The notes: generated from the sequence alone by a model not told the origin. A DNA stretch of 57,509 nt from Bacteroidales bacterium (GCA_017940465.1 JAGAYN010000032.1:1-57509); one strand, 5' to 3'; shown: positions 26,217 to 34,440, numbered from the stretch's first letter. A program made the numbers and translations.

Positions 26217-27551
26217 TCACTTCCCGACGCAGAAGCGGCTGAATATGTTCTGCAGGAGTTCATTGGAGGTTACGTCGCCGGTGATGGAGCCCAGGTGATA
26301 GAGCGCGTCGCGCAGGTCGACGGCCACGAGGTCGGCGGGCATCTGCCGCTCCAGGCCTTCGGCCACGTGCCGCAGGGCATCGCGCGTACGCCCGAGGGCC
26401 TCGTAGTGGCGCAGGTTGGAGATCAGCACGCCGTCGTTGGCTGCGGCGTCGTTCTTTATCACCGCCACCATGCTCTCCTTGAGGCTGTCGATGCCGATGC
26501 CCTCCTTGGCCGAGACGATGTGTCCGGGGGGATTGCTCTTGTGCGGCAGGTCGCACTTGTTGTGCACGAAGAAGATGTGCTTGTTCCGCATGTCGCACTC
26601 GTCGGTGATGTCGGTGATATCGGTCAGGGCATAGTCGTCGAAGGGCATGGTTATGTTGCGCACATAGAGCAGAATGGTGGCCTGCCGGGCTGCCTTGATG
26701 GAGCGTTCGATGCCGAGGGCCTCCAGCGCGTCGTCGCTCTGGCGCAGGCCGGCGGTGTCGATGAAGCGGAAGGTGATGCCGTCGATGGTCATCGTCTCCT
26801 CGATGGTGTCGCGCGTGGTGCCGGGAATGGGGCTGACGATGGCGCGTTCGTCGCCCAGCAAGGCGTTGAGCAGTGTGCTCTTGCCGGCGTTGGGACGGCC
26901 CAGTATGGCCACGGGCACCCCTCGCTTGAGGGCGTTGCCGGTGGCGAAAGAGCCGAGCAGGCCCTGCACACGGTCCTGCAGTTGCGTCACCAGGCCGAGC
27001 AATGTGCCGCGGTCGGCGAACTCCACATCCTCCTGCGAGAAGTCGAGTTCCAGCTCCATGAGCGACGTGAGGTCTACCAGCTGCTGCCGCAACGCCTTCA
27101 ACTCGTTGGCATAAGCGCCGCGCAGCTGGCTCGTGGCCAGGCGGTGCTGGGTGGGGGTGGCGGCCTCGATCAGGTCGGCCACCGCCTCGGCCTGCGAGAG
27201 GTTGAGGCGTCCGTTGAGGAAAGCGCGGCGCGTGAACTCGCCCGGTTCGGCCAGGCGTGCGCCGGCGTCGAGCAGTGCCTGCAGGAGCGCCTGCTGCACG
27301 TAGAGCGAGCCGTGGCAGGACAATTCCACGGTGTCCTCGCCGGTGTAGCTGTTCGGGGCGGGGAGGTAGACGGCCAGCCCCTGGTCGATGCCGGCCAGGG
27401 TGCGCAGGGAGGCGCGGCGCGGCGGCAGTGGAGTGGCCGGTTCAAGCAGCGGCAGCACCACATCCAGCGCCCCCGCGCCCGACACACGCAACACCGCCAC
27501 CCCTCCCATACCCGCGGGCGTGCTCACGGCGGCTATGGTGTCATTCCGCAT
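26217..27551 (-). CDS. mnmE: tRNA modification GTPase MnmE
   Basis: A 444-residue GTPase that, with MnmG, installs the carboxymethylaminomethyl group on uridine 34 of several tRNAs. It has an N-terminal tetrahydrofolate-binding domain (TIAAVSTPAGMGGVAVLRVSG), a helical domain, an inserted G domain with P-loop GRPNAGKST (about residue 219), the DTAGLR switch II and NKCD, and the C-terminal CVGK whose Cys is required for activity. The start at 27551 overlaps the upstream membrane-protein gene by 11 bases. An ATG seven codons earlier is possible, but the family starts at the chosen one. Confidence 0.96.
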   Translation of the reverse strand: MRNDTIAAVSTPAGMGGVAVLRVSGAGALDVVLPLLEPATPLPPRRASLRTLAGIDQGLAVYLPAPNSYTGEDTVELSCHGSLYVQQALLQALLDAGARLAEPGEFTRRAFLNGRLNLSQAEAVADLIEAATPTQHRLATSQLRGAYANELKALRQQLVDLTSLMELELDFSQEDVEFADRGTLLGLVTQLQDRVQGLLGSFATGNALKRGVPVAILGRPNAGKSTLLNALLGDERAIVSPIPGTTRDTIEETMTIDGITFRFIDTAGLRQSDDALEALGIERSIKAARQATILLYVRNITMPFDDYALTDITDITDECDMRNKHIFFVHNKCDLPHKSNPPGHIVSAKEGIGIDSLKESMVAVIKNDAAANDGVLISNLRHYEALGRTRDALRHVAEGLERQMPADLVAVDLRDALYHLGSITGDVTSNELLQNIFSRFCVGK

Positions 27552-28032
27552 CGTCGCCCACGTATTGGTCACCGAACAGGAGGCGCATCTCGCTGCCGCT
27601 GAGGCCGAGGTCGGCCTTGATCTTGTAGATATTCGGATAGGCCAGGAAGAGCATTACCGTGGCCACCATGGAGAGCATCAGCAGGACCGACTGTCCGCTG
27701 AGCACCGTCATGGCGCACAGCACGGCCACCACGGCCAGCATGGAGCGGTAGAGGCTGCGGACATGGTCGGCGTAGCCCCTGAGTTTGGCCTCCAGGCTGT
27801 CGGCCTGCCGCAGGGCAGGGATGCGGCGGCGTATCACCAGCAGGGCCATGCTCACGGCGGCCACGGCCAGCAGGCTGCCGGCCACGAGCATGCCCTTGGC
27901 TACGGCCTCCGACTGCTGGAACCGCCAAGGGGCGAGCCACACAAAGAGGGCCGAGGCGAGGACCAGCCCAACGGCGGTCCAGAGGCCGCCTCGCGAGGCG
28001 GTCTTCACGGTGGAGATTTCTTTTTCGTACAT
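27541..28032 (-). CDS. Small inner-membrane protein of unknown function
   Basis: A 163-residue protein with four predicted membrane segments in two pairs (about 16-34 and 44-64, then about 93-112 and 115-133). A basic cytoplasmic loop (IRRRIPALRQADSLEAKLRGY) separates the pairs. A short soluble tail ends in GDDAE. I see no catalytic motif. It begins 4 bases after the uvrA stop and overlaps the mnmE start, so it is embedded in the operon and translationally coupled on both sides. Confidence 0.85.
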   Translation of the reverse strand: MYEKEISTVKTASRGGLWTAVGLVLASALFVWLAPWRFQQSEAVAKGMLVAGSLLAVAAVSMALLVIRRRIPALRQADSLEAKLRGYADHVRSLYRSMLAVVAVLCAMTVLSGQSVLLMLSMVATVMLFLAYPNIYKIKADLGLSGSEMRLLFGDQYVGDDAE

Positions 28033-28036
28033 GCTT

Positions 28037-30781
28037 CTATTTCAGTTTAAGATACTTGGCTGTATAGGACTCCTTGCAGCGGAGCAGCTTCTCGGGCGTG
28101 CCTGCAAAGAGGATGTTGCCGCCGGCCTCGCCGCCTTCGGGCCCGAGGTCGAGCACCCAGTCGGCGCAGGCAATGATGTCCGGGTGGTGCTCTATCACGA
28201 GCACCGAGTGGCCACGCTCGATGAGGCGGTCGAACGAAGCCAGGAGTTTCTGTATGTCGTGGAAATGGAGGCCGGTGGAAGGCTCGTCGAAGATGAAGAG
28301 CACCGGCTGTTCGGCTTCGCCCTTGACCAGGAAGGAGGCCAGTTTGATGCGCTGCGCCTCGCCGCCGGAGAGGGAGGAGGAGGACTGGCCGAGGGAGAGG
28401 TAGCCGAGGCCCACCTGCTGCAACGGGAGCAGGCGTGCGTGGATGGAGCGCGTCTCGTCGCTGTCGAAGAACTCCACGGCCTGGTCTACCGTCATGTCCA
28501 GCACCTGGCTGATGTTCATTCCACGGTACAGCACCTCGAGGGCTTCGTCCTTATAGCGCGAACCGTGACACTCGTCGCAGAGCAGGTGCACGTCGCTCAT
28601 GAACTGCATGCTCACGGTGACGTAGCCCTCGCCCTGGCAGGTCTCGCAGCGTCCGCCCTCCACGTTGAAGGAGAAGAAGCCGCTCTTGTAGCCGCGCGAC
28701 TTGGCCAACGGCTGGCGGGCGTAGAGGGAGCGCACCTCGTCGAACACCTTCATGTAGGTGGCAGGATTGGAGCGCGAGGAGCGTCCGATGGGGTTCTGGT
28801 CCACCAACTCCACGGCGCTGATGCGTCGAAGGTCGCCTTCGAGGGCCATGCAGTTGCCCACATAGTCGGGGGTTCCGTCCATGCGGTGGCGCAGCACATC
28901 GTAGAGTACGCCGCGCACCAGCGAGCTCTTGCCGCTGCCGCTCACGCCGGTCACCACCGTCATCACGCCCAGGGGGAAGTCGGCGTCCACCTGTTTGAGG
29001 TTATTGGCATAGGCGCCCCTGACGGAGATGCGGTCGCGCCAGCGGCGACGCGAGGGCGGCACCTCGATGCGGAGGCGTCCCTCAAGGTAATCCAGCGTGA
29101 GGCTCTTCCCCTTGCGGACGCCCTTGGCGGCGGGAGGGCCTGCATAGACCACCTCGCCCCCGAGGCTGCCAGCCCCGGGACCGATGTCGATCAGCCAGTC
29201 GGCGGCCCGTATAATCTCCTCGTCGTGCTCCACCACGATGACGGTGTTCCCCAGGTCGCGCAGGCGCCGCAGTACGGCGATGAGGCGCTCCGTGTCGCGC
29301 GGATGCAGCCCTACGGAGGGCTCGTCCAGTATGTACATCGAGCCCACCAGGGCGCTTCCCAGCGAGGTGGCAAGCTGTATGCGCTGGCTTTCGCCGCCAC
29401 TGAGTGAGCGGCTCTCGCGGGCGAGGGTGAGATAAGGCAGCCCCACGTCCACCAGGTAGCCCAGACGGCTGCGTATCTCCTCCAGCAGGCGCTGGCTGGT
29501 CTGCCGCTCGCTGACGGTGAGTTGTCCGTCGAGGGTGGCAAACCACTGCGCCAGTTCGCCCACAGGCATCTGCGTCAGTTCGCTGATGTTCTTGCCCCCG
29601 ACGCGCACATAGTCGGCATCCTTGCGCAGGCGGTTGCCGTGACAGTCGGGGCAGAGGGTGCGTCCACGGTAGCGTGCCAGCATGACGCGGTACTGTATCT
29701 TGTATGCCTGACCCTCCACCCAGCGGAAGAATCCGTCAATGCCCTCCCACGCGCCGTCGCCATGCCACAGGATGTCCTTCTCCCTCTGTGTGAGTTCGAC
29801 GTAGGGTTTATGGATGGGGAAGTCGATGCGGGCGGCGTAGCGGATGAAGTCGCGCTTCCATTCCTGCATCCTTTCGCCGTTCCAACAGACGACGGCGTTG
29901 TCGTATATGGAGCGCGACCTGTTGGGAACCACCAGGCGCTCGTCGATGCCCACCACGTTTCCATAGCCCTGACAGGTGGGGCAGGCGCCGTAGGGGTTGT
30001 TGAACGAGAAGAAGTTCGGGTTGGGTTTTTCAAAGGTGATGCCGTCGGCCTCGAAGCGGTTGGAGAACTCCCGGTCGCCGATGCGACAGGTGCCGCGCCC
30101 CTCGAAGAAGGCGGCCTGTACGCTCTCGGCCAGCCTCGCCGCCTGCTGGTCGTCGTGGGAAATCTCTACGCGGTCCACCAATAGTTGCACCTCCTCCAGG
30201 GCCTGGCCAGAGGCGAGGAGGTCGTCGATGCGCACCACAGTGCCCTTGACCACGGCGCGCTGATAGCCTTCGCCGTGCAGTATGTCGAGTTGCGACCGCA
30301 GCGGGCGCTCGTCCGAGTCGGCCAGCGGCGCGGTGATCATGGCGCGTGTGCCGTCGGGGAGCGAGAGCAGGTGGTCCACTACGTCGCTCACCGTGTGGCG
30401 TTTCACCTCGGTGCCGCTGACGGGCGAGTAGGTGCGACCGATGCGTGCGAAGAGCAGTTTGAGGTACTCGTACACCTCGGTCTGGGTGCCCACCGTGGAG
30501 CGGGGGTTGGCGGAGGCGGTGTGCTGGCTGATGGCGACGGCGGGTGCGAGGCCGTGGATATAGTCCACCTCGGGCTTCACCATGCGTCCGAGGAACTGCC
30601 GGGCGTAGGAACTGAGGCTTTCCACATAACGCCGCTGCCCCTCGGCGAAGAGGGTGTCGAAGGCCAGGCTCGACTTGCCGCTGCCGCTGAGGCCCGTGAT
30701 GACGGTAAGTTTCCCCTGCGGGATGGCGACATTGATGTTCTTCAGGTTATTGACGCGCGCGCCTTGAATCTCTATATCCAT
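28037..30781 (-). CDS. uvrA: Excinuclease ABC subunit A (first of two in the window)
   Basis: A 914-residue ABC ATPase that finds DNA lesions and loads UvrB. It has two nucleotide-binding halves: Walker A GLSGSGKSS near residue 31 and GVSGSGKSS in the second half, with matching LSGGE(S/A)QR signature motifs. Zinc motifs are CPTCQGYG and CPDCHGNR in the first half and CETCQGEGY in the second. The first CxxC pair of the Escherichia coli insertion zinc site is absent. The start at 30781 gives the standard N-terminus (MDIEIQGARVNNLK). It follows porX by 13 bp. The paralogue at 38388 is closer to classical UvrA around the EGLSPVISIEQKS segment, so this copy may be the specialised one. Confidence 0.92.
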   Translation of the reverse strand: MDIEIQGARVNNLKNINVAIPQGKLTVITGLSGSGKSSLAFDTLFAEGQRRYVESLSSYARQFLGRMVKPEVDYIHGLAPAVAISQHTASANPRSTVGTQTEVYEYLKLLFARIGRTYSPVSGTEVKRHTVSDVVDHLLSLPDGTRAMITAPLADSDERPLRSQLDILHGEGYQRAVVKGTVVRIDDLLASGQALEEVQLLVDRVEISHDDQQAARLAESVQAAFFEGRGTCRIGDREFSNRFEADGITFEKPNPNFFSFNNPYGACPTCQGYGNVVGIDERLVVPNRSRSIYDNAVVCWNGERMQEWKRDFIRYAARIDFPIHKPYVELTQREKDILWHGDGAWEGIDGFFRWVEGQAYKIQYRVMLARYRGRTLCPDCHGNRLRKDADYVRVGGKNISELTQMPVGELAQWFATLDGQLTVSERQTSQRLLEEIRSRLGYLVDVGLPYLTLARESRSLSGGESQRIQLATSLGSALVGSMYILDEPSVGLHPRDTERLIAVLRRLRDLGNTVIVVEHDEEIIRAADWLIDIGPGAGSLGGEVVYAGPPAAKGVRKGKSLTLDYLEGRLRIEVPPSRRRWRDRISVRGAYANNLKQVDADFPLGVMTVVTGVSGSGKSSLVRGVLYDVLRHRMDGTPDYVGNCMALEGDLRRISAVELVDQNPIGRSSRSNPATYMKVFDEVRSLYARQPLAKSRGYKSGFFSFNVEGGRCETCQGEGYVTVSMQFMSDVHLLCDECHGSRYKDEALEVLYRGMNISQVLDMTVDQAVEFFDSDETRSIHARLLPLQQVGLGYLSLGQSSSSLSGGEAQRIKLASFLVKGEAEQPVLFIFDEPSTGLHFHDIQKLLASFDRLIERGHSVLVIEHHPDIIACADWVLDLGPEGGEAGGNILFAGTPEKLLRCKESYTAKYLKLK

Positions 30782-30794
30782 GCGTCGGGATGCT

Positions 30795-32354
30795 TTATCG
30801 GGTGGATTTGCCGCGCAGCAGCACCGCCGGCACGAGCACCTCCTCCATGGAGAGGCCGCCGTGCTGGAAGGTGTCGGTGTAGTACTGCACGTACTGGTTG
30901 TAGTTGTTGGGGTAGGCGAAGAAATCGTTCTCGCGGCAGAAGATGTAGCCACCGGTGACGTGCCGCCGCGGGAGGAAGAGGCTCTCGGGGTTCTTCACCT
31001 CGAAGACGTCGCGCGGGTTGTAGTCCATCAGGCGCCCCTGTTTGTAGCGCAGGTTCACGCTGATGTCGCGGTCGCCCTTGACCCTGACGGGCCGGTCGAT
31101 GCGGACGGACCCGTGGTCGGTGGTGAGGAGTATGGTGACATCGCGCGAGGCCAGCTCCTTCACCAGCTCCAGCAGGGGCGAATGCTCCATCCACGAGAGG
31201 GTGACCGAGCGGTAGGCCCGCTCGTCGGCGGCCAGTTCGCGCACTATATTGCTGTCCGTACGCGCGTGCGAAAGCATATCTATGAAGTTGTACACCACTA
31301 CATTGAGCGGGTTGCGCATCAGTTCGGGCAGGCGTTCCACCAGCCGCAGGCCGAACTGCGCGTTGAGCACCTTGCTGTAGCTGTGCTTGACGCCGATGCC
31401 ATGGCGGCGCAGGTTCTCGCCGAGGAGTTCGCTCTCGTACTGGTTCTTGTGCCCCTCTTCGTCTTCGTTGACCCAGTATTGGGGGTACTTGCGTTCGATT
31501 TCCGCGGGCAGCAGGCCGGCGAACATGGCGTTGCGGGCAAACTGCGTGGTGGTGGGCAGGAGGGCGTAGTAGAGCTCGTCGCGCTCCACGCGCACGTATT
31601 GTTCCAGCAAGGGCTGGACGGTCTTCCACTGGTCGTAGCGGAAGTTGTCGATGACGATGAGGAAGACGGGCCGCTGCTCCTTGAGCAGGGGGAAGAGGCG
31701 TTCGCGGAGCAGGGTGTGGCTCATGAGGGGTTTCGCCTCCGAGCCGGCGAGCCACTGCTGGTAGTGCTCCTCCATGAAGCGGCAGAAGAGGCGGTTGGCG
31801 TCGCGCCGCTGGGCGAGGAATATGTCGTGGATGTTGCGGTCGTCGACCGAGGCGAGCTCGAGGTCCCAGCGCACGAGCCGCCGCTGCATGTCGGCCCATT
31901 CGGCGGCCGAGAGGCCGCTGTCGAGCTGGAGGGCCAGCTCGCGGAACTGGCGCTGGTAGTCCATCGTCGAGTGCTCGTCCGCCAGGCGGCGCCCCTCGGT
32001 GAGGCGCTTCAGGGTGAGGAGCAGCTGGCTCGGGCTGACGGGCTTGACCAGGTAGTCGCTGATCTTGCCCCCGAGGGCGTCCTCCATGACGTGTTCTTCC
32101 TCGCTTTTGGTCACCATCACCACGTCCACCGCAGGCCACCGCTCCTTGATGGTGCGGAGGGTGTCCAGGCCCGACAGGCCGGGCATCTGCTCGTCGAGCA
32201 GCACCACGTCGGGCTGTGCCGCCTCCATCTCCTCCAGCGCGTCGGCACCGGAGCAGACGGGGATCACTTCATAGCCCTTCTCCTCGAGGAAAAGGATGTG
32301 GGGTTTGAGGAGGTCGATCTCGTCGTCGGCCCACAGAATCTGTGCTTTCGTCAT
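30795..32354 (-). CDS. porX: PorX-type response regulator with PglZ domain (T9SS regulation)
   Basis: A 519-residue protein. The N-terminal receiver domain (1-120) has Asp10/Asp11, the phosphoacceptor Asp54 in LLDEQMPG, Thr82 and Lys104 in YLVKPVSP. After a helical linker comes a PglZ domain of the alkaline phosphatase superfamily with IVIDNFRYDQW, LPTTTQFARNAMF (nucleophile Thr region), NFIDMLSHAR and LLTTDHGSV. This REC-PglZ plan is that of PorX, which with the kinase PorY and the ECF factor SigP controls T9SS genes in Porphyromonas gingivalis. The start at 32354 is set by the receiver domain. It heads an operon with uvrA and lies 31 bp downstream of a CAATAAA-N13-CGTTA element. Confidence 0.92.
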   Translation of the reverse strand: MTKAQILWADDEIDLLKPHILFLEEKGYEVIPVCSGADALEEMEAAQPDVVLLDEQMPGLSGLDTLRTIKERWPAVDVVMVTKSEEEHVMEDALGGKISDYLVKPVSPSQLLLTLKRLTEGRRLADEHSTMDYQRQFRELALQLDSGLSAAEWADMQRRLVRWDLELASVDDRNIHDIFLAQRRDANRLFCRFMEEHYQQWLAGSEAKPLMSHTLLRERLFPLLKEQRPVFLIVIDNFRYDQWKTVQPLLEQYVRVERDELYYALLPTTTQFARNAMFAGLLPAEIERKYPQYWVNEDEEGHKNQYESELLGENLRRHGIGVKHSYSKVLNAQFGLRLVERLPELMRNPLNVVVYNFIDMLSHARTDSNIVRELAADERAYRSVTLSWMEHSPLLELVKELASRDVTILLTTDHGSVRIDRPVRVKGDRDISVNLRYKQGRLMDYNPRDVFEVKNPESLFLPRRHVTGGYIFCRENDFFAYPNNYNQYVQYYTDTFQHGGLSMEEVLVPAVLLRGKSTR

Positions 32355-32385
32355 GGCTTTTTCCAGTGTTGGTACAGTGCTGGCA

Positions 32386-32410
32386 TAACGCCGCCGCCGC
32401 GCTTTTATTG
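32386..32410 (-). promoter_or_regulatory. CAATAAA-N13-CGTTA promoter-like element of the porX operon
   Basis: On the minus strand CAATAAA (32410-32404) is followed after exactly 13 bases by CGTTA (32390-32386) and TGCC. The porX start codon is 31 bp downstream. The surrounding 60 bases resemble the region before ugd at 51571-51631. Confidence 0.65.
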
Positions 32411-32463
32411 CCCCCGTGCGGAAGATATTTTGCCCCGGCGGCGCGGGAACGGGGAAAAAGGCG

Positions 32464-32471
32464 TATCTTTG
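32464..32471 (+). promoter_or_regulatory. -7 element of the gene at 32512
   Basis: TATCTTTG followed by CAG fits TANNTTTG and lies 40 bp before the start codon. No -33 TTTG is found at the normal distance. It diverges from the porX element. Confidence 0.6.
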
Positions 32472-32511
32472 CAGCGGAAAAAGAACATGCATACAGAGAA
32501 AGGAACATGCT

Positions 32512-33339
32512 ATGAGAAAGCCTATTGAATCTGCCGACCCCACGTTCGAGCCGTCGGAGGGCGTGGTGGACGGCCTGCACCTGACGGTGGAATACTATGC
32601 CGGGCTGGCGGTGCTGATACACCAGAACGCCGACAGCCTGACCGAGCGCGTGGCCGCGCTGCGCCGCCTGATAGCGCGCATTGAGGCCGACAGCGAGTAC
32701 CGGTCGCTGCCGGCGAACATCCCCTTCCCTATCCTCTACCGCACCTTCCGCCGCATGGGCAGGCCGGACTACGTGCGCGACCTGGGCACGGCGGAGGCCA
32801 TCCTCGGCTTTGTGCGCGGTGCCGACGAGGGCCTGTGGGACGACGAGGGCGAGGGGCTCTACCCCGCCGAGGCCCTGCTGGCGCTGCTTCCGCAGGTGCT
32901 GGACGACGAGGTGGAGCACACAGAGGACCTCCTGCGGCTGCTGGGACGCCTTCCGGCGGAGGTGGGGGGCGCGGCGGGAGCGGCGGGGGCGGCGGTGCCC
33001 CACTTCTGCCTGGTGCGCCAGGGGCTGCTGCTCGACAGCGCCTGCCGCGGACTGGTGCGCGAGGGGCTGCTGCATCCCGACACGCGCGAGGCCGACTTCC
33101 GCTACGTGTGCACCGGACAGGGCCGCCCGCCGAAGGGGCCCCTGGTGTGGACGGGCCGCAAGAACCTCTTCCGCGCCTTCGTGCTGACCCTCTTCCGCGG
33201 CCAGCCCGACCTCTGGAGCACCGCCACGCGCTGCTTCCGCCACAGCACGGGGCTCTTCCAGCCCCACATACGCAACGGCAAGCCACCCCTGGAGGACGAC
33301 CAGCGAAAACTGGACCGCGCCCTGGGCCACCAGAGCTGA
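32512..33339 (+). CDS. Protein of unknown function, faint resemblance to RteC-type proteins
   Basis: I do not recognise this 275-residue protein firmly. It is predicted to be mostly helical and soluble, with no signal peptide. A low-complexity GGAAGAAGAA segment sits near residue 157. The C-terminal part contains PLVWTGRKNLFRAFVLTLF followed by helices. This W-T-G-x-K plus helix pattern is reminiscent of the C-terminal region of RteC regulators of Bacteroides mobile elements, but the similarity is weak and could be chance. The start follows a clear -7 element and an AT-rich leader. Downstream is a palindromic repeat region rather than a simple terminator. Confidence 0.75.
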   Translation: MRKPIESADPTFEPSEGVVDGLHLTVEYYAGLAVLIHQNADSLTERVAALRRLIARIEADSEYRSLPANIPFPILYRTFRRMGRPDYVRDLGTAEAILGFVRGADEGLWDDEGEGLYPAEALLALLPQVLDDEVEHTEDLLRLLGRLPAEVGGAAGAAGAAVPHFCLVRQGLLLDSACRGLVREGLLHPDTREADFRYVCTGQGRPPKGPLVWTGRKNLFRAFVLTLFRGQPDLWSTATRCFRHSTGLFQPHIRNGKPPLEDDQRKLDRALGHQS

Positions 33340-33340
33340 G

Positions 33341-33471
33341 GCGCACTACAAGGCACTGCCGGCGGCACTACGGCCGCACTACAAGCCCGATTTTCCATCC
33401 ACCTGGCCGCGAGGCCGTTCCGCGAAGCGGGGCGGCCTCGCGCCGCATTGTAGTGCACTGTAGCGCACCGC
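33341..33471. repeat. Inverted-repeat element with flanking 10-12 bp units
   Basis: The left part holds four units starting with CACTAC or CACTGC, spaced 10, 12 and 11 bp (33343-33386). The centre is a 10-bp inverted repeat CGCGAGGCCG/CGGCCTCGCG (33408-33417 and 33433-33442) enclosing a second small stem CCGC/GCGG. The right part holds inverted copies, including TTGTAGTGC (33448-33456), which pairs perfectly with GCACTACAA (33376-33384). It lies just after the unknown gene at 32512 and might serve as its terminator, although no T run follows. Confidence 0.65.
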
Positions 33472-33488
33472 CGGCGGGGAAAGGACGC

Positions 33489-33496
33489 TACCTTTG
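33489..33496 (+). promoter_or_regulatory. -7 element of the DUF6266 gene
   Basis: TACCTTTG followed by CA is the commonest form of the Bacteroidota -7 element. The start codon is 152 bp downstream, so the transcript has a long leader that includes array D. Confidence 0.65.
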
Positions 33497-33526
33497 CAAT
33501 CGAAATCCCGGGGGGAGCACCACCCA

Positions 33527-33592
33527 ACTCCGAGACAACTCCGAGACAACTCCGTATCAACTCCGAGTCAACTCCGACCCCCCTCCGACCGA
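33527..33592. repeat. Array D: six repeats with an 11-bp period in the DUF6266 leader
   Basis: Units ACTCCGAGACA (twice), ACTCCGTATCA, ACTCCGAGTCA, ACTCCGACCCC and CCTCCGACCGA follow each other with no length change. The array lies between the -7 element and the start codon, so it should be transcribed as part of the 5' leader. It is near-identical, on the other strand, to array C. Confidence 0.9.
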
Positions 33593-33648
33593 TGGAAAAG
33601 ACATCCGGATGTACAAACCCAAATATTCACCCAAAAAAACAAACAACC

Positions 33649-34332
33649 ATGAGTAAAAACATTCAGGGGTACATGGGTACCCAAAGAGGAAAACTCGGAA
33701 CCGCCGTAGGTTCCATCTATCGTCGCCGTCAGGTCTACCGCGCCTACAACCCCAACGTCCGCAACCCGCAGACGCTGCAGCAGCAGACCAACCGCGCCAA
33801 GTTCAGCGCGCTGAGCCAGGTGTGCCGCGCCCTGTCGCCCGTCACCTCCGTGGGCCTGCGCTTCCAGGCCGACCGGCAGAACCTGCACTACCGCAACGTG
33901 TTCATGAGCCTCAACTATCCCGCCGTGCAGGCCACGACGCCGGAGGACGTGCAGGTGGGCTATGCCGCCCTGCAGGTGGCGGCCGGCGGGGCGGTGCCGG
34001 TGCTGTTCGGGACAGCGCGCTTCGACACGCCAGGCACCGTATCCGCCACCTTCGCACCCCAGCTCGAGGTGGGCGGCGCCAACGGCGACGACCGCGTCTA
34101 CCTGGCCGTCTTCAACCCGACGAACGGCACCGCCGTGGTGGGCAAACCGGTGCTGCGCGGCAGCGGGACGGTGTCGGTGGCGGTGCCCGCGACCTGGACC
34201 GGCGAGTCGGTCCACGTCTACGGCTTCGCCTGCACGCCGGAGCGCGAGACGTGGAACGAGGCCACGCGGTCGTGGATGATGCCCGACATGCCGTCGCCCA
34301 GCAGCTACCTCGGCGAAGGCGAACTGGGCTGA
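33649..34332 (+). CDS. DUF6266 family protein
   Basis: A 227-residue protein of a Bacteroidota-specific family of unknown function. The N-terminus has the family pattern: GYMGTQRGKLGTAVGSIYRRRQVYR followed by NVRNPQTLQQQTNRAKF is the diagnostic part here (glycine-rich start, then NPxTxxQxxxRxKF). The rest is predicted to be beta-rich, with VYLAVFNPTN near residue 155. No signal peptide is visible. I chose the ATG at 33649 because the family pattern starts there; an earlier in-frame ATG at 33592 would translate the end of array D. A strong terminator follows 6 bp after the stop. Confidence 0.85.
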   Translation: MSKNIQGYMGTQRGKLGTAVGSIYRRRQVYRAYNPNVRNPQTLQQQTNRAKFSALSQVCRALSPVTSVGLRFQADRQNLHYRNVFMSLNYPAVQATTPEDVQVGYAALQVAAGGAVPVLFGTARFDTPGTVSATFAPQLEVGGANGDDRVYLAVFNPTNGTAVVGKPVLRGSGTVSVAVPATWTGESVHVYGFACTPERETWNEATRSWMMPDMPSPSSYLGEGELG

Positions 34333-34338
34333 ACGCCA

Positions 34339-34373
34339 GGGAGGGGACCCGCGAGGGTCCCCTCCCCTTTTTT
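34339..34373 (+). terminator. Intrinsic terminator of the DUF6266 gene
   Basis: A perfect 12-bp stem (34339-34350 with 34355-34366, arm GGGAGGGGACCC), loop GCGA, followed by C and six T. Confidence 0.95.
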
Positions 34374-34387
34374 CATTCCGCACTGCA

Positions 34388-34412
34388 CAATATTTGCTTC
34401 GCGCCCGCGTTA
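34388..34412 (+). promoter_or_regulatory. CAATATT-N13-CGTTA promoter-like element of the TlpA-like operon
   Basis: CAATATT (34388-34394), 13 bases, CGTTA (34408-34412), then TGGGGGGG. The preferred start codon at 34441 is 28 bp downstream, the same distance class as before the antitoxin, porX and ugd. This supports that start over the ATG at 34423. Confidence 0.6.
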
Positions 34413-34440
34413 TGGGGGGGCAATGAAAAGAGAAAGCACG

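Noticed and set aside
33592-33648. Earlier start codon for the DUF6266 protein
   Set aside because: It would translate the end of repeat array D and add residues not found in the family.
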